Source of the DNA: Chrysochromulina parva
Taxonomy: Eukaryota > Haptophyta > Prymnesiales > Chrysochromulinaceae
Length of the DNA: 31,512 bases
Reading direction: 5' to 3'
Assembly: GCA_002887195.1 (NCBI GenBank)
Contig: PJAB01000266.1
Span: forward strand, 1-31,512
Shown piece by piece: positions 16,301-23,786 of the stretch. A program made the translations under genes and the position numbers. The notes beneath the pieces are model-generated. The model had not been told where the DNA came from. It saw only the letters and a program-made list of their open reading frames with translations, and ran no database searches. Each line of letters starts with the position of its first letter. The stretch's first letter is position 1.

Positions 16301-16637
16301 CTCGGATGACCTCTGATGTGAGCACGGATTGCATCACTGACTGCGATCCCCTCGAGCCCCATTCACATTCACATTCACATTCACACCCATCGAGCAGGCG
16401 ATCCGCTCATGCGACGAGGCGCTCTTCTTCGATGCGGGCTGCGTCAAGGCCCTCTTCCGTCGCGCGACCGCTCGTGAGGCCAAGGGTCAGTACGATGAGG
16501 CCAAGGTTGACTTGAAGCGCTGTGCCGAGCTCGCGCCGGATGATGCGGCGGTGCCCAAACTCATGAAGCGCGTGGACGCCCAGATCGAGCGCCAGAAGGC
16601 CAAAGAGAAGAAGATGTACGGCAAGATGTTCAGCTGA
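13312..16637 (+). CDS. Hsp110-like chaperone fused to an FKBP-type TPR domain
   Basis: Five exons: 13312-14129, 14377-14738, 14828-15463, 15798-16057, 16398-16637. They join in frame to 771 residues. The N-terminal part is an Hsp70-superfamily ATPase fold of Hsp110 type but degenerate: phosphate-1 motif GITLGAAASVIV (Thr where Hsp70 has Asp), phosphate-2 LVLDMGASSTIAAVI, and the C-terminal adenosine motif VLGGGCRMPIVQKVL. An Ala/Glu/Pro-rich linker (about 425-475) is followed by the Hsp110 helical end (ARNGFEGAVLEMRGL to WLYTDEGE). From residue 606 on, exons 4-5 encode TPRs matching the end of FKBP4/5 immunophilins (LHLNVAACWLKITDADNHLDQAI, VKALFRRATAREAKGQYDEA, EKKMYGKMFS). TPRs of this kind bind the EEVD tail of Hsp70/Hsp90. 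A nucleotide-exchange-type chaperone that docks to its client chaperone is the natural inference. Confidence 0.85.
14130..14376 (+). repeat. Hsp110-TPR intron 1 with nested introner copy (45-bp duplication)
   Basis: A 247-nt GT-AG intron, phase 2 (GAAAC|GTACGT ... CGCAG|CTACGG). The exon end plus donor is repeated: 45 identical bp at 14122-14166 and 14208-14252, period 86. The inserted part is made of CTGATGACCA/CTGATGAGCCG units and ends TTGCTTCCCTCATCAAG. The right part is a CTGCTTGCCCCC tract. Two identical donors exist (14130 and 14216); use of the second adds 86 nt and shifts the frame. Confidence 0.8.
14739..14827 (+). repeat. Hsp110-TPR intron 2: introner-like, 21-bp direct repeat
   Basis: An 89-nt intron, phase 1. 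GGTGCGAAGCTCGACGACTC(T) occurs at 14738-14758 and again at 14827-14847, so the downstream exon start is duplicated at the intron start. The insert is four to five CTGATGACCA units and ends GATTGCTTCCCTCATCAG, the same tail as in the neighbouring intron. Confidence 0.85.
15464..15797 (+). repeat. Hsp110-TPR intron 3: 78-bp triplication including the donor site
   Basis: A 334-nt GT-AG intron, phase 1 (CACTC|GTGAGC ... CCACAG|GTAAGC). The sequence GATCACGACACTCGTGAGCT and what follows starts at 15451, 15529 and 15607, an exact 78-bp period, so the last exon bases plus donor exist three times. Only the first donor gives an open frame, because an in-frame TAG sits in each spacer. GATTGACGAG units fill the gaps, and a TC-rich tract precedes the acceptor. 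Confidence 0.85.
16058..16397 (+). repeat. Hsp110-TPR intron 4: 10-bp minisatellite, about 16 units
   Basis: A 340-nt GT-AG intron, phase 0. Positions 16161-16320 are about sixteen 10-bp units, CTCGGATGAC or CTCTGATGAC. An ATTCAC hexamer run (about 16363-16386) precedes the acceptor CGAGCAG. GCGATCCGCTC at about 16153 matches the start of the next exon at 16398, a possible remnant of a flanking duplication. TTGCATCACTGA occurs several times around the array. Confidence 0.85.
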
Positions 16638-17314
16638 CGAGAGGGCTGACGACACGCGAGGACGAGACGCGACTCATGGCGCCTCTTGGGCGCTCATGAT
16701 GGCGCTCATGACGGCGCTCCGGGCGACTCCTGGGCGCCCATCACGGCGCTCATGATGGCGCTCCGGGCGCTCATGATGGCGCTCATGGGCACTCAGACTG
16801 CCAAGCAGATGGGGCCGAAGAGAGAAGGTGAGTACCACGGCAGCGCGAGCCGGTTCGGGTGAGGGGTGTCACGTTGCCGACGCAACGTTTAGGTCGCGGT
16901 TCAGCACAGCAGTCAGGGTACCGCACGCGCAACCGCCCGCCCTTGCGCGGGGCTCTAGGCATGATGTCAACCATCACGATCATCACGGCGGCACGGCGAG
17001 GGCGCGGGACGCGACGTGCCGGCTGCACCCGCCTGGGTCTGCTCCCGCTGCGCCATCGGGCGGGTTCCGTTACGACAGTTATCGTTAGATGAATATCGTT
17101 AATATCGAACCAAACCGGCCCGTACCGTACACGACACGACACCGCCGGGCAGGGGCACAGGCTAACGTAACTGCCGACAACACATGTGGATGTGTGGGGA
17201 GGCTCAGGCTGTGGGGAGGCTAGTGGGGAAGCTCGGAACAAGGCTCAGGCTGATGTGGGGAGGCTCAGGCTGTGGGGAGGCTGTGGGGAGGCTGTGGGGA
17301 AGCTGTGGGAAGGC
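16638..17314. other. Spacer between convergent genes with two minisatellites
   Basis: This region lies between the stop codons of Hsp110-TPR (+) and the BTB gene (-). About 16686-16795 consists of GGCGCTCATGATGGCGCTC-type repeats. About 17190-17330 consists of GTGGGGAGGCTCAGGCT-type repeats running up to the last BTB codons. The middle section (about 16820-17180) has neither a trusted coding frame nor a recognised RNA gene. Confidence 0.55.
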
Positions 17315-17330
17315 TCAGGCTGCGCCACTG
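17190..17330 (+). repeat. GTGGGGAGGCT minisatellite abutting the BTB gene's 3' end
   Basis: Imperfect tandem units of 9-18 bp built from GTGGGGAGGCT and CAGGCT. The array reaches the final codons of the BTB-BACK-SPRY gene, so it lies in its 3' UTR or at its stop. Confidence 0.75.
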
Positions 17331-18928
17331 TCGAGCTTCGCGCCAAAGTTGAAGAGCAGTTGCTGCCGAGAGAGCGTTCCGGCTTCGCATGCGGCGTACA
17401 GCTTGCCGACGCTGCGCACGCCGGTGTGCGTCGACTCAGGCTGTAGCACGCCGTCGATGTACAGCTCAAGAGTCCCAGCGTCCATGTCGAGCTGGAGGCC
17501 AAACCGCGTGCCATCTGGCACGCGATCGATCTCTGCGGAGTCGACCATTTCGGATTTTTCGCCGGCGTGCACCTTGCACATTCCGTCGAGATAATAGCCC
17601 CAGCCACGGCCATGCCTGCCGCCAATGGCGTATTCATCGTCGCCACCGAGCGATACGTCGGGCGCGACGACCCCAATTGTTGGGTACCCAAAGCCGGTAT
17701 AATCGAGCGGCAGCACCAAGGTGAACTCGAAGTAATGCTGCCCGGATTGCCAGCCTCGGCTGGCTCGTACCATGCCATTGAGACCATGCTGATAGTCATC
17801 CTCGCCGCCAGTGCCATTGTAACCCACGGTGAGGCAATCCTCGCTCAGACGCACCCACTTGTGCTTGTCGTCGGCGTTCCAGGCAATCCTGGCATCCGGC
17901 GACGTTCGCTTGCGTGCAGGGCCGCGCCGCTGCATAGGGAGCGCGATGTGCTTGAACGCCGCGGTGAGCAGCTGCTGCGCCACGGGCAACCCCACAAAGG
18001 CCTCCTCGGCCTCGACCACATCGACGAGCGCCTCGGCGTTGATGTTCTCGAGATGCACGAGTGTGAACAGCTCTGTGAGAGTCCGAGGCGCTTCTGGCGG
18101 CGATTGGCCCTTGGCCCAGCGCGCCACCGCTCGGAAGAGGTCGAGCTCGGTGGCGTCCACTAGGTTCGTGGGCGCGAGCAGCGCCGCCATATGCTCGCTG
18201 CGCAACCTCGGAAAGGCGTCGCACTGCGTCGCCTCTTCAAAGCTCTCGGAGACGGTGCGCTGGCACGCGGTGATCAGGTCGCCGAACTCGATGGGACGGC
18301 CGAGCTCGGCGGCAAGGAGCCACGTGACGATCGCATTGGCCGGCGTGAGCTCGCGCTCGAGAAACTCGGCGCCAGCGCGCAGCAGCGAGGCGACCTCGAG
18401 ACGGCTCGCCGCGGCTAGCGTGCCCGGCAGAGAAGACGACGTGACGTGGCACTCTCCGCGGTAAAGGTGGGCCAACACAGCGCGGAAGCACGTGCCGGGC
18501 ACGTCGGTGATCGAGATGCGTGTTGCATTCGCCCCGCCGTCACACATGGACGACTTGAGCATCGCTTGAACGTATGCCGAGCCAGCGGCGAGCACAATGC
18601 GATGCACATGGTACTCCTCACCATCGCACTCCACCACAGTGTCACAGAGCTCGCCTGCCTCCCAGAGTGCAGTTAGCTCCTGCCGCTGCCAGCCTTGCGC
18701 CGACTCGGACCGGAGCAAACGCGTCGGCTCGTTGGCGACTGGATCAGCGCTCGAGCGGCGCTTCTTGCGCGGCGAACCTCGCTGCATCGGCCCAGCTTGC
18801 AGCGCACGGGCACACTCGCGCAGCGGATGGGAGGGCGAGGGAGCCCACAGTTCGGGCGACCCTTTGGTTTTGGGGGATCTGTAAAACGAGCAACCGTTAC
18901 ATGTAGAGAATGTCTCTAAGGCACTCAT
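17315..18928 (-). CDS. BTB-BACK-SPRY-like ubiquitin ligase adaptor
   Basis: A single exon of 537 residues starts at ATG 18928. A second candidate start is at 18787 (residue 48, MQRGSPRKKRRSS), which would begin with a basic nuclear-type motif. BTB domain about 85-190 (LCDTVVECDGEEYHVHRIVLAAGSAYVQAML, ITDVPGTCFRAVLAHLYRG). BACK domain about 195-325 (LTPANAIVTWLLAAELG, LDLFRAVARWAKG). A SPRY/B30.2-like sandwich about 350-530 (WQSGQHYFEFTLVLPLDYTGFGYPTIGV, GRHGRGWGYYLDGM, FGLQLDMDAGTLELYIDGV). BTB-BACK proteins usually bridge CUL3 to a substrate caught by the C-terminal domain; here the SPRY-like domain would be the substrate reader. It is divergent from the ARM-like gene with only 73 bp between starts, so a shared promoter is likely unless the later start is used. 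Confidence 0.85.
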   Translation of the reverse strand: MSALETFSTCNGCSFYRSPKTKGSPELWAPSPSHPLRECARALQAGPMQRGSPRKKRRSSADPVANEPTRLLRSESAQGWQRQELTALWEAGELCDTVVECDGEEYHVHRIVLAAGSAYVQAMLKSSMCDGGANATRISITDVPGTCFRAVLAHLYRGECHVTSSSLPGTLAAASRLEVASLLRAGAEFLERELTPANAIVTWLLAAELGRPIEFGDLITACQRTVSESFEEATQCDAFPRLRSEHMAALLAPTNLVDATELDLFRAVARWAKGQSPPEAPRTLTELFTLVHLENINAEALVDVVEAEEAFVGLPVAQQLLTAAFKHIALPMQRRGPARKRTSPDARIAWNADDKHKWVRLSEDCLTVGYNGTGGEDDYQHGLNGMVRASRGWQSGQHYFEFTLVLPLDYTGFGYPTIGVVAPDVSLGGDDEYAIGGRHGRGWGYYLDGMCKVHAGEKSEMVDSAEIDRVPDGTRFGLQLDMDAGTLELYIDGVLQPESTHTGVRSVGKLYAACEAGTLSRQQLLFNFGAKLDSGAA

Positions 18929-19001
18929 CTACAGTAAGGACGGAGGTTCGCGCCGAAATTTGGTACTTTTGGGGCGTCGGCGACTTTCTTCGCCGAGTCA
19001 A

Positions 19002-21073
19002 ATGCAGCAGACAAGCACCCCCGAGCTCGATGCGCTGCTCGCGCCGCCGCCGTCGGCGATGCCCACGCCTCCGCCACCTCGGGCTCCGGCCACGGCGTCA
19101 TTCGCCGCCACGGCGGCGGTGCCCTCCAAGGGCGCGATGAATGAGGAAGGCAGCGGCGCGTGCGATCGGGATGAGGCCGCGTTTCTCGAGCGGCGAGCGG
19201 CCGCGGCGACGCTGACAGGCCGCCACGCGCCCAAGAGTGCGCACCGGTCGCAGACGGCGCGGCAGGCCGTGATCACCGCGCGCAAGGAGGCCGACGCGCG
19301 CAAAATGAAGGCGGTGCTCACCGCGCGCAAGGAGGCGGACGAGAAGCTGCAGGCTGCGAGGGAGAGGGCGCAGCGCGAGCGCGCGAGCAAGGCGGCGAAG
19401 CGCGCGGCCTCGCCGCAGCGAGTGAGCGGCCGTCCGGCAACGCCCGATAAGTCGGCCGCCGCAGCGGATCCCAGCACGGCGCTGGTGCCTCCGGCCGGGA
19501 CGGCGACAGGGACGGGCGGCGGCGCGTCGGCATCGGCGAGCGCCGAGGAGGGCGGCGGCGCCGACGCGCTCTCGCTCGGCTTACAGCAGCTCAAGATCGC
19601 CGTGCCAAGCCTCGGCAGTGGTGGGTCCAAAAAGGGCGGCGGCGGCGGCGGCGCCAAAAAGGGCGCCAAAGCCGGTAAGTCGCTCTTCTCGCTCGCCTTG
19701 CCAGCCAAGCAGGAGCAGCCCGTGTTTCAGCAGTGGCAAGAGTGGAAGACAGGCCCGGTGCCCAGGGCGAAGGCGGCGCAGGCGGAGACGGATAAGCTGG
19801 CCCGCCCAGCTTGGGCTGCCTCGGCGCCGCCTCCGCTCGTCTCCCTCGCCACGCTCGCCAAGAAACAGGCGAAGACGACGGGGCAGGCTCGAGGCGTGGT
19901 GGCGGGCGGCGCAGGGGCGGGCCAGAGTGGTGGAGGCGCCGTGACGGGCGCGGCTGACCCCGCTGATGAGGTCGAGCCGCCCGCGGAGCTAGTTGCCTTA
20001 CTCGGTGCGCGCGACTGAGTTCGCCTCTTGATTGGCCTCTTGATTGGCCTCTTGACGGCCTCTTGATTGGCCTCTTGATTGGCCTCTTGACGGCCTCTTG
20101 ATTGGCCTCTGATGGGCCTCTTGATTGGCACTGACCACGGAGCGTCCTCGCCCGGCGCCACGGATTCCCCACATCGGATTCCCCACATCGGATTCCCCAC
20201 ATCGGATTCCCCACAGGCGAAGACGGCACTGGTGGCGGGGACCCCGAGCTCGTGTACGACTGCTTGACCCGCGTGCGCCTGAGTTGCTTCAACGGCGCGC
20301 ACTCGGAGCTGGTGAGGGCTGGCGTGCTGCGCGTGACGATCGCGGCGATGAAGGCGCACATGAAGTCGGACGCGTCCATCCAGATAGTCGCCTGCGAGGT
20401 GCGTGTGATTGTCCTGGATGGCCTTTGGTCCTCGATGGCCATCAAAGGCCTTCGAAGGGCTTCGAAGGGGCCCTCTGCTGAGTCCACATGCCTAATTTGG
20501 AGTCCACTTGCCTAATTTGGAGTCCACGTGCCCGACTCCTCCCCGTGTCCCAGGTGCTCCCTTGATCTCCCTTGATCTCCCTTGATCTCCCTTGATCTCC
20601 CTTGGTCTCCCTTGATCTCCGCTGCGTGCTCCCAGGTGCTCGCGTTGCTTGCGGGCAGCGACGACGCTCTCGAGGAGAAGGTCTTCGAGTCGGGAGCGAT
20701 CGAATGTTGCCTCGAGGCGTGCCAGAGATGGCCGGACGTCGAGGATGTGCTGGGGACCGCATTCGAAGCCATTGGCCTCATCTGCCGCTCGGAGGACGAC
20801 GACTACACGCACGGCGAGAACCCGTACGGCGATAAGACGGCGTGGGCGCGAAAGAAGGCGGCGGTTGAGCTCGGTGCGCTCGAGGTCATCTCGTCTGGCA
20901 TGCTGCGCCTGGTTCGTCAAGGCGGCTCTAAATGGGTACATGATCTGGGTACCGCGACCATCGGCTCGCTATGCAAGGGACGCGATGAGAATGGGCATGC
21001 ACGCCGCGCGAGAGCGCGTGCGCTCCTGCGCAATACCATCGCCAATGGGCCGCGCGCGAGCTCTGGCCACTGA
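19002..21073 (+). CDS. Coiled-coil/low-complexity protein with C-terminal ARM-like repeats
   Basis: Three exons, 19002-20004, 20217-20398 and 20636-21073, join in frame to 540 residues. The first 330 residues are Ala/Pro/Gly-rich, with a charged helix (about 80-130, TARQAVITARKEADARKMKAVLTARKEADEKLQ) containing a duplicated ITARKEAD-type unit. The last 205 residues look like armadillo/HEAT-type helices: CLTRVRLSCFNGAHSELVRAGVLRVTIAAM, VLALLAGSDDALEEKVFESGAIECCLEAC, VLGTAFEAIGLICRSED and WARKKAAVELGALEVISSGM. These keep the ARM pattern of a Gly-Ala or Ala-Gly before each third helix. The final about 45 residues are not repeat-like. Function unknown; ARM proteins are protein-binding scaffolds. 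The start is the ATG at 19002. Confidence 0.72.
20005..20216 (+). repeat. ARM-like gene intron 1: two minisatellites, acceptor inside the second
   Basis: A 212-nt GT-AG intron, phase 1 (CTCG|GTGCGC ... CCACAG|GCGAAG). First array: about eight units of TTGATTGGCCTC or TTGACGGCCTC (about 20028-20130). Second array: 15-bp CACATCGGATTCCCC units (about 20161-20216). The acceptor CCCCACAG is the last unit with one base changed relative to the CCCCACAT of the earlier units. Confidence 0.82.
20399..20635 (+). repeat. ARM-like gene intron 2: 10-bp and 19-bp arrays, duplicated acceptor
   Basis: A 237-nt GT-AG intron, phase 0. GGAGTCCACNTGCC-type 19-bp units occur three times (about 20479-20535), then six CTTGATCTCC units (20561-20620). 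CCCAGGTGCTC is present before the array (about 20550-20558) and again at the true acceptor (about 20631-20641), so acceptor plus exon start are duplicated around the minisatellite. Confidence 0.8.
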
Positions 21074-22374
21074 CGCACTGGACGGGTGCTCGGTAGGCGG
21101 CACACACTACGGCACGCACGATCTTCGAGATGTTCACGATGGCGCCGCGCTGTGGTGAGCACTTGCATGCAAGGCAGGCCATCCGCATGCAATCAACGTA
21201 CCTTCTATCAGAGACGATCCCGATGGCGCCGCGTAGATGATCGAACGCGTACACAGCTAGAAGTAAGAGGGCTGAGGGGGTGCGGATTGCCGTGCCTGGG
21301 CTGCCGTCCGCGTGGTCGTTACGTCCGCGTGGTCGACACGCGCTAGCTGTTACCCGGTCCGCAGCTCGCGGGCTGATCGCGCCGGTCGCCGCCCGGGCGG
21401 CAGCGGCACGAGCCGGCACGCACACGAGTCACGACGCGACGGCGTGGGCCGTCGCCGGGCCCGTGGCCGCGCGGCGTGAGAGACGCAGGCCAGATTGCTC
21501 GATTGGCCACATCACCGTGCACAAAGCACAAAATGGTGGAGTGGCACTGCGCGACGACGACGAGAATATTACGAAAGCGTTATTACCGACTCGTTCGGCT
21601 AGAACTAAGATGGATCGCCACGATAGCTCGGCTCGCTCGGATCCCGGGTCCCGTGGGCACGCGACGGACGGTGTGTATACATACACGGATCGACTCTACC
21701 AGTACCACTCTATTCAATTACTATTCAGTACGAAAACGAATCACTCACTATAAATGCGCGATGCAAATTAAATGCCATTTCGTCTGCCACCAGCACCACC
21801 ACCGCCCGCACGCACGCCATCACGGTTCACGCGATGCGGGACCGAGGCGGAACATCGCGCCCGCGGCGGCTGCGTCGTGCGTCGTGCAGGGTCAGCCCCA
21901 CGTGCGGGAGCTCGATCGCGCCGAGATCTCCATGCGGCACGCCATGCGAGATGACGGAATAGGCAGCCGCCAGGAGCAGCGCTCTCAAACGCAGCTCTCT
22001 CACACGCTCGAGGGAGGCCTTGAGGGCGGAGGGGTACCGGTGACAGCACGCAGCAGTGCGCAGGTTTAGGTCTGTCCTAATTAGGCAGCTTCAGGCCAGC
22101 GGGACTCGTCCATATCAGGCAACAGGGCATGCGTATCCATACAATCTTCAGCTGCCAACATCACCTCGAAAGGACGCCGAAGATCGCTCGAAAGATCGTG
22201 TGCGAGGCACACAGGTACACGTGGCGGCGAGTTGCCTACTAATGGCGGATCGTCCCAGTTGCCGCCGCCGCGCCCGCCGCTGCACCCGCCGACGCCAATC
22301 GCGCCGGCCGCCGAAGCGCTCGGCACGGCGGCCGGTGACCTCGGCACGGCGGCCGGTGACCTAGGCACGGCGGC
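21074..22374. other. 1.3-kb spacer with an orphan introner-like copy
   Basis: No gene is supported with confidence. At 21138-21233 a minus-oriented segment resembles the introners: GATGGCGCCGCG flanks it at an 84-bp period, and inside are CTTGCATGCAAGTGCTCACCACAG and TTGCATGCGGATGGCC. A stop-free minus-strand stretch around 21830-22065 has protein-like composition (LRLRALLLAAAYSVISHGVP) and follows CCTAATTAG, the same acceptor-like end as in the MTP18 intron, but no start, partner exon or family was found. About 22313-22380 holds 16-18 bp GGCGGCCGGTGACCTNGGCAC units next to the MTP18 stop. Confidence 0.5.
21138..21233 (-). repeat. Orphan introner-like element outside any recognised gene
   Basis: Read on the minus strand, CGCGGCGCCATC precedes a segment with a strong donor (GATAGAAG|GTACGT), TTGCATGCGGATGGCCTGCC and CTTGCATGCAAGTGCTCACCACAG, followed by the second CGCGGCGCCATC. 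Period 84 bp. Its internal string is shared with the exostosin intron at 553-640. It may lie in a decayed or unannotated minus-strand gene. Confidence 0.6.
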
Positions 22375-22708
22375 CTAGGCACGGCGGCTTGTTGCCTTGG
22401 CGTTCGCCTCGAGCACTGCATGCATGGCGGGGGTGACGACCTGCTCATGAAGGTGCAGCGCGCGCTCAGGCTGGGTGATGGAGCGATGACTGCGCCTGCT
22501 CGCCGGCGCGCCGAGGGGGCGCGGGGGCAGAGGCCAGACACGCCCAAAGGCGTACTCGAGCGCGTGCTCTATCGGCTTGTCGAGCAGCGGCAGCAGAGGG
22601 ATCGTTAATAGACCGACCACTGTTGGAAGCAAGCGGGCGTCCGTCATGGCCGCCGCCGCCTCGCCCGCGGCGGCGGCGACGGCGGCGGCTTCCGGTGAAC
22701 CGTTGGCA

Positions 22709-22741
<33 letters not shown>

Positions 22742-23606
22742 GACAGCTGCAGCGTGTGTTGCGTCAGGTGCACCGCCGCATGCACCAGATACGCGGGCAC
22801 CATCATCGTCGCGAGCGCGTGGAAGGTCGAGAAGAAGATTAATGTTCGAAGCACACGCCAGGTCAAGCCACGTACCTAATTAGGGAGGCCATCAGCATGC
22901 AATGAGGAAGGCCATCAGCATGCAAGGTTCGAAGCACACGCCAGGTCAAGCCACGTACCCAAAGCTCGTTTGCGGTGTGCAGTAGGATGTCGAGGGTCAC
23001 GTAGGTCCGCGAGATCACGTAGCACAGCGTCACCTTCCACGGCGCCATCAGCGGCCGCATCGACTCTCCCACTTCACTCGTGAACGCGGTGAAGTGGACC
23101 TGTCGAAGTTGTCGGAGCAGCCGAGTGTGCTTGTGGGGCTTCGCCCTTCGGACGAGAAGGAGGATGAGGAGCAGCAGCCTCGTGAACGACGTGATTCGCA
23201 GCCGTGGCATCCACGTCTGCACGAGGTCGCGTGCCTCATGGATAAAGTCGTATGTCGTCACCGACTGCAGATGCTCCGCTAGCCGAGCGTAATTTCGCCG
23301 CAGGAGCGCGGCCTTGTACTCGAACAAGCGCGCCACGCGCGCGCGAAACGCAAGAAACGCGGCGAGATCGGCCTCGGCCTCGGCGGTCACATTGGTCTTT
23401 GGCTGCAGAGAGGGTTTGGCGGCAGCGAGGGCCCCGCCGCGCTCGAGCTGCTTCGCGGTCACGTTTAGCCTCGGCTGAAGACCGGGTTTGGCTGCAGATA
23501 GGGCCGCAGCTCCGCCGCGGAGCTTGAGGGCACGCAGTTGGGTGCTGTGCGCCTTCACGGCCAGCAGCAGCAGCAGAAGCCACGCCCACGAGGCGGGCCG
23601 CCGCAT
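22375..23606 (-). CDS. MTP18/MTFP1-like membrane protein with secretory-type N-terminus
   Basis: Two exons, complement(22959..23606) and complement(22375..22875), give 382 residues. The MTP18 (mitochondrial fission process 1) signature is clear in order: FTSEVGESMRPLMAPWKVTL, then after the intron FFSTFHALATMMVPAYLVHAA and LPTVVGLLTIPLLPLLDKPIEHALEYAF. Family proteins are inner-mitochondrial-membrane proteins linked to fission. The N-terminus is not a typical mitochondrial presequence: MRRPASWAWLLLLLLAVKAH reads as an ER signal peptide, followed by LRALKLRGG and a coiled-coil-like region with a duplicated KPxLQPxxNVTA motif. Plastid or ER targeting should therefore be considered. A GCC-repeat-encoded poly-Ala run (about 11 residues) interrupts the loop before the last membrane helix. 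No in-frame ATG lies upstream of 23606. Confidence 0.82.
22876..22958 (-). repeat. MTP18 intron: introner-like with perfect 32-bp direct repeat
   Basis: An 83-nt intron, phase 0 (CTTTGG|GTACGT ... CTAATTAG|GTACGT). The first 32 nt of the intron are identical to the first 32 nt of the downstream exon (22927-22958 and 22844-22875). The remaining 51 nt are two 23-bp units of TTGCATGCTGATGGCCTTCC type and the acceptor. The perfect repeat suggests a recent origin. Confidence 0.9.
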
Positions 23607-23786
23607 CGCGCACCGCCCGGTCAATGGACTGGAAAGAGTGGCGTGTTCCGCGGAGATTGATGACAGTTCGATACCTCGAAGAATCTCAAGCTCCAGATTT
23701 ACGTCCTTGCAACCAGCCTCAACATAGAGGGGTCGCCCGGTCAATAACTTTTGGAGGTTTGAACTTCACACTCTAGTGTCACTAAA

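Noticed and set aside
15097..16362. Minus-strand open frames with repeated EVIRGHQRSS-like peptides
   Set aside because: They come from the 10-bp minisatellites in Hsp110-TPR introns 3 and 4. Three 10-bp units form a stop-free 30-bp block, so openness is an artefact.
21476..22069. Plus-strand open frame of about 197 codons in the 21-22 kb spacer
   Set aside because: Mixed composition with no recognisable domain and several low-complexity parts; no splice partners found.
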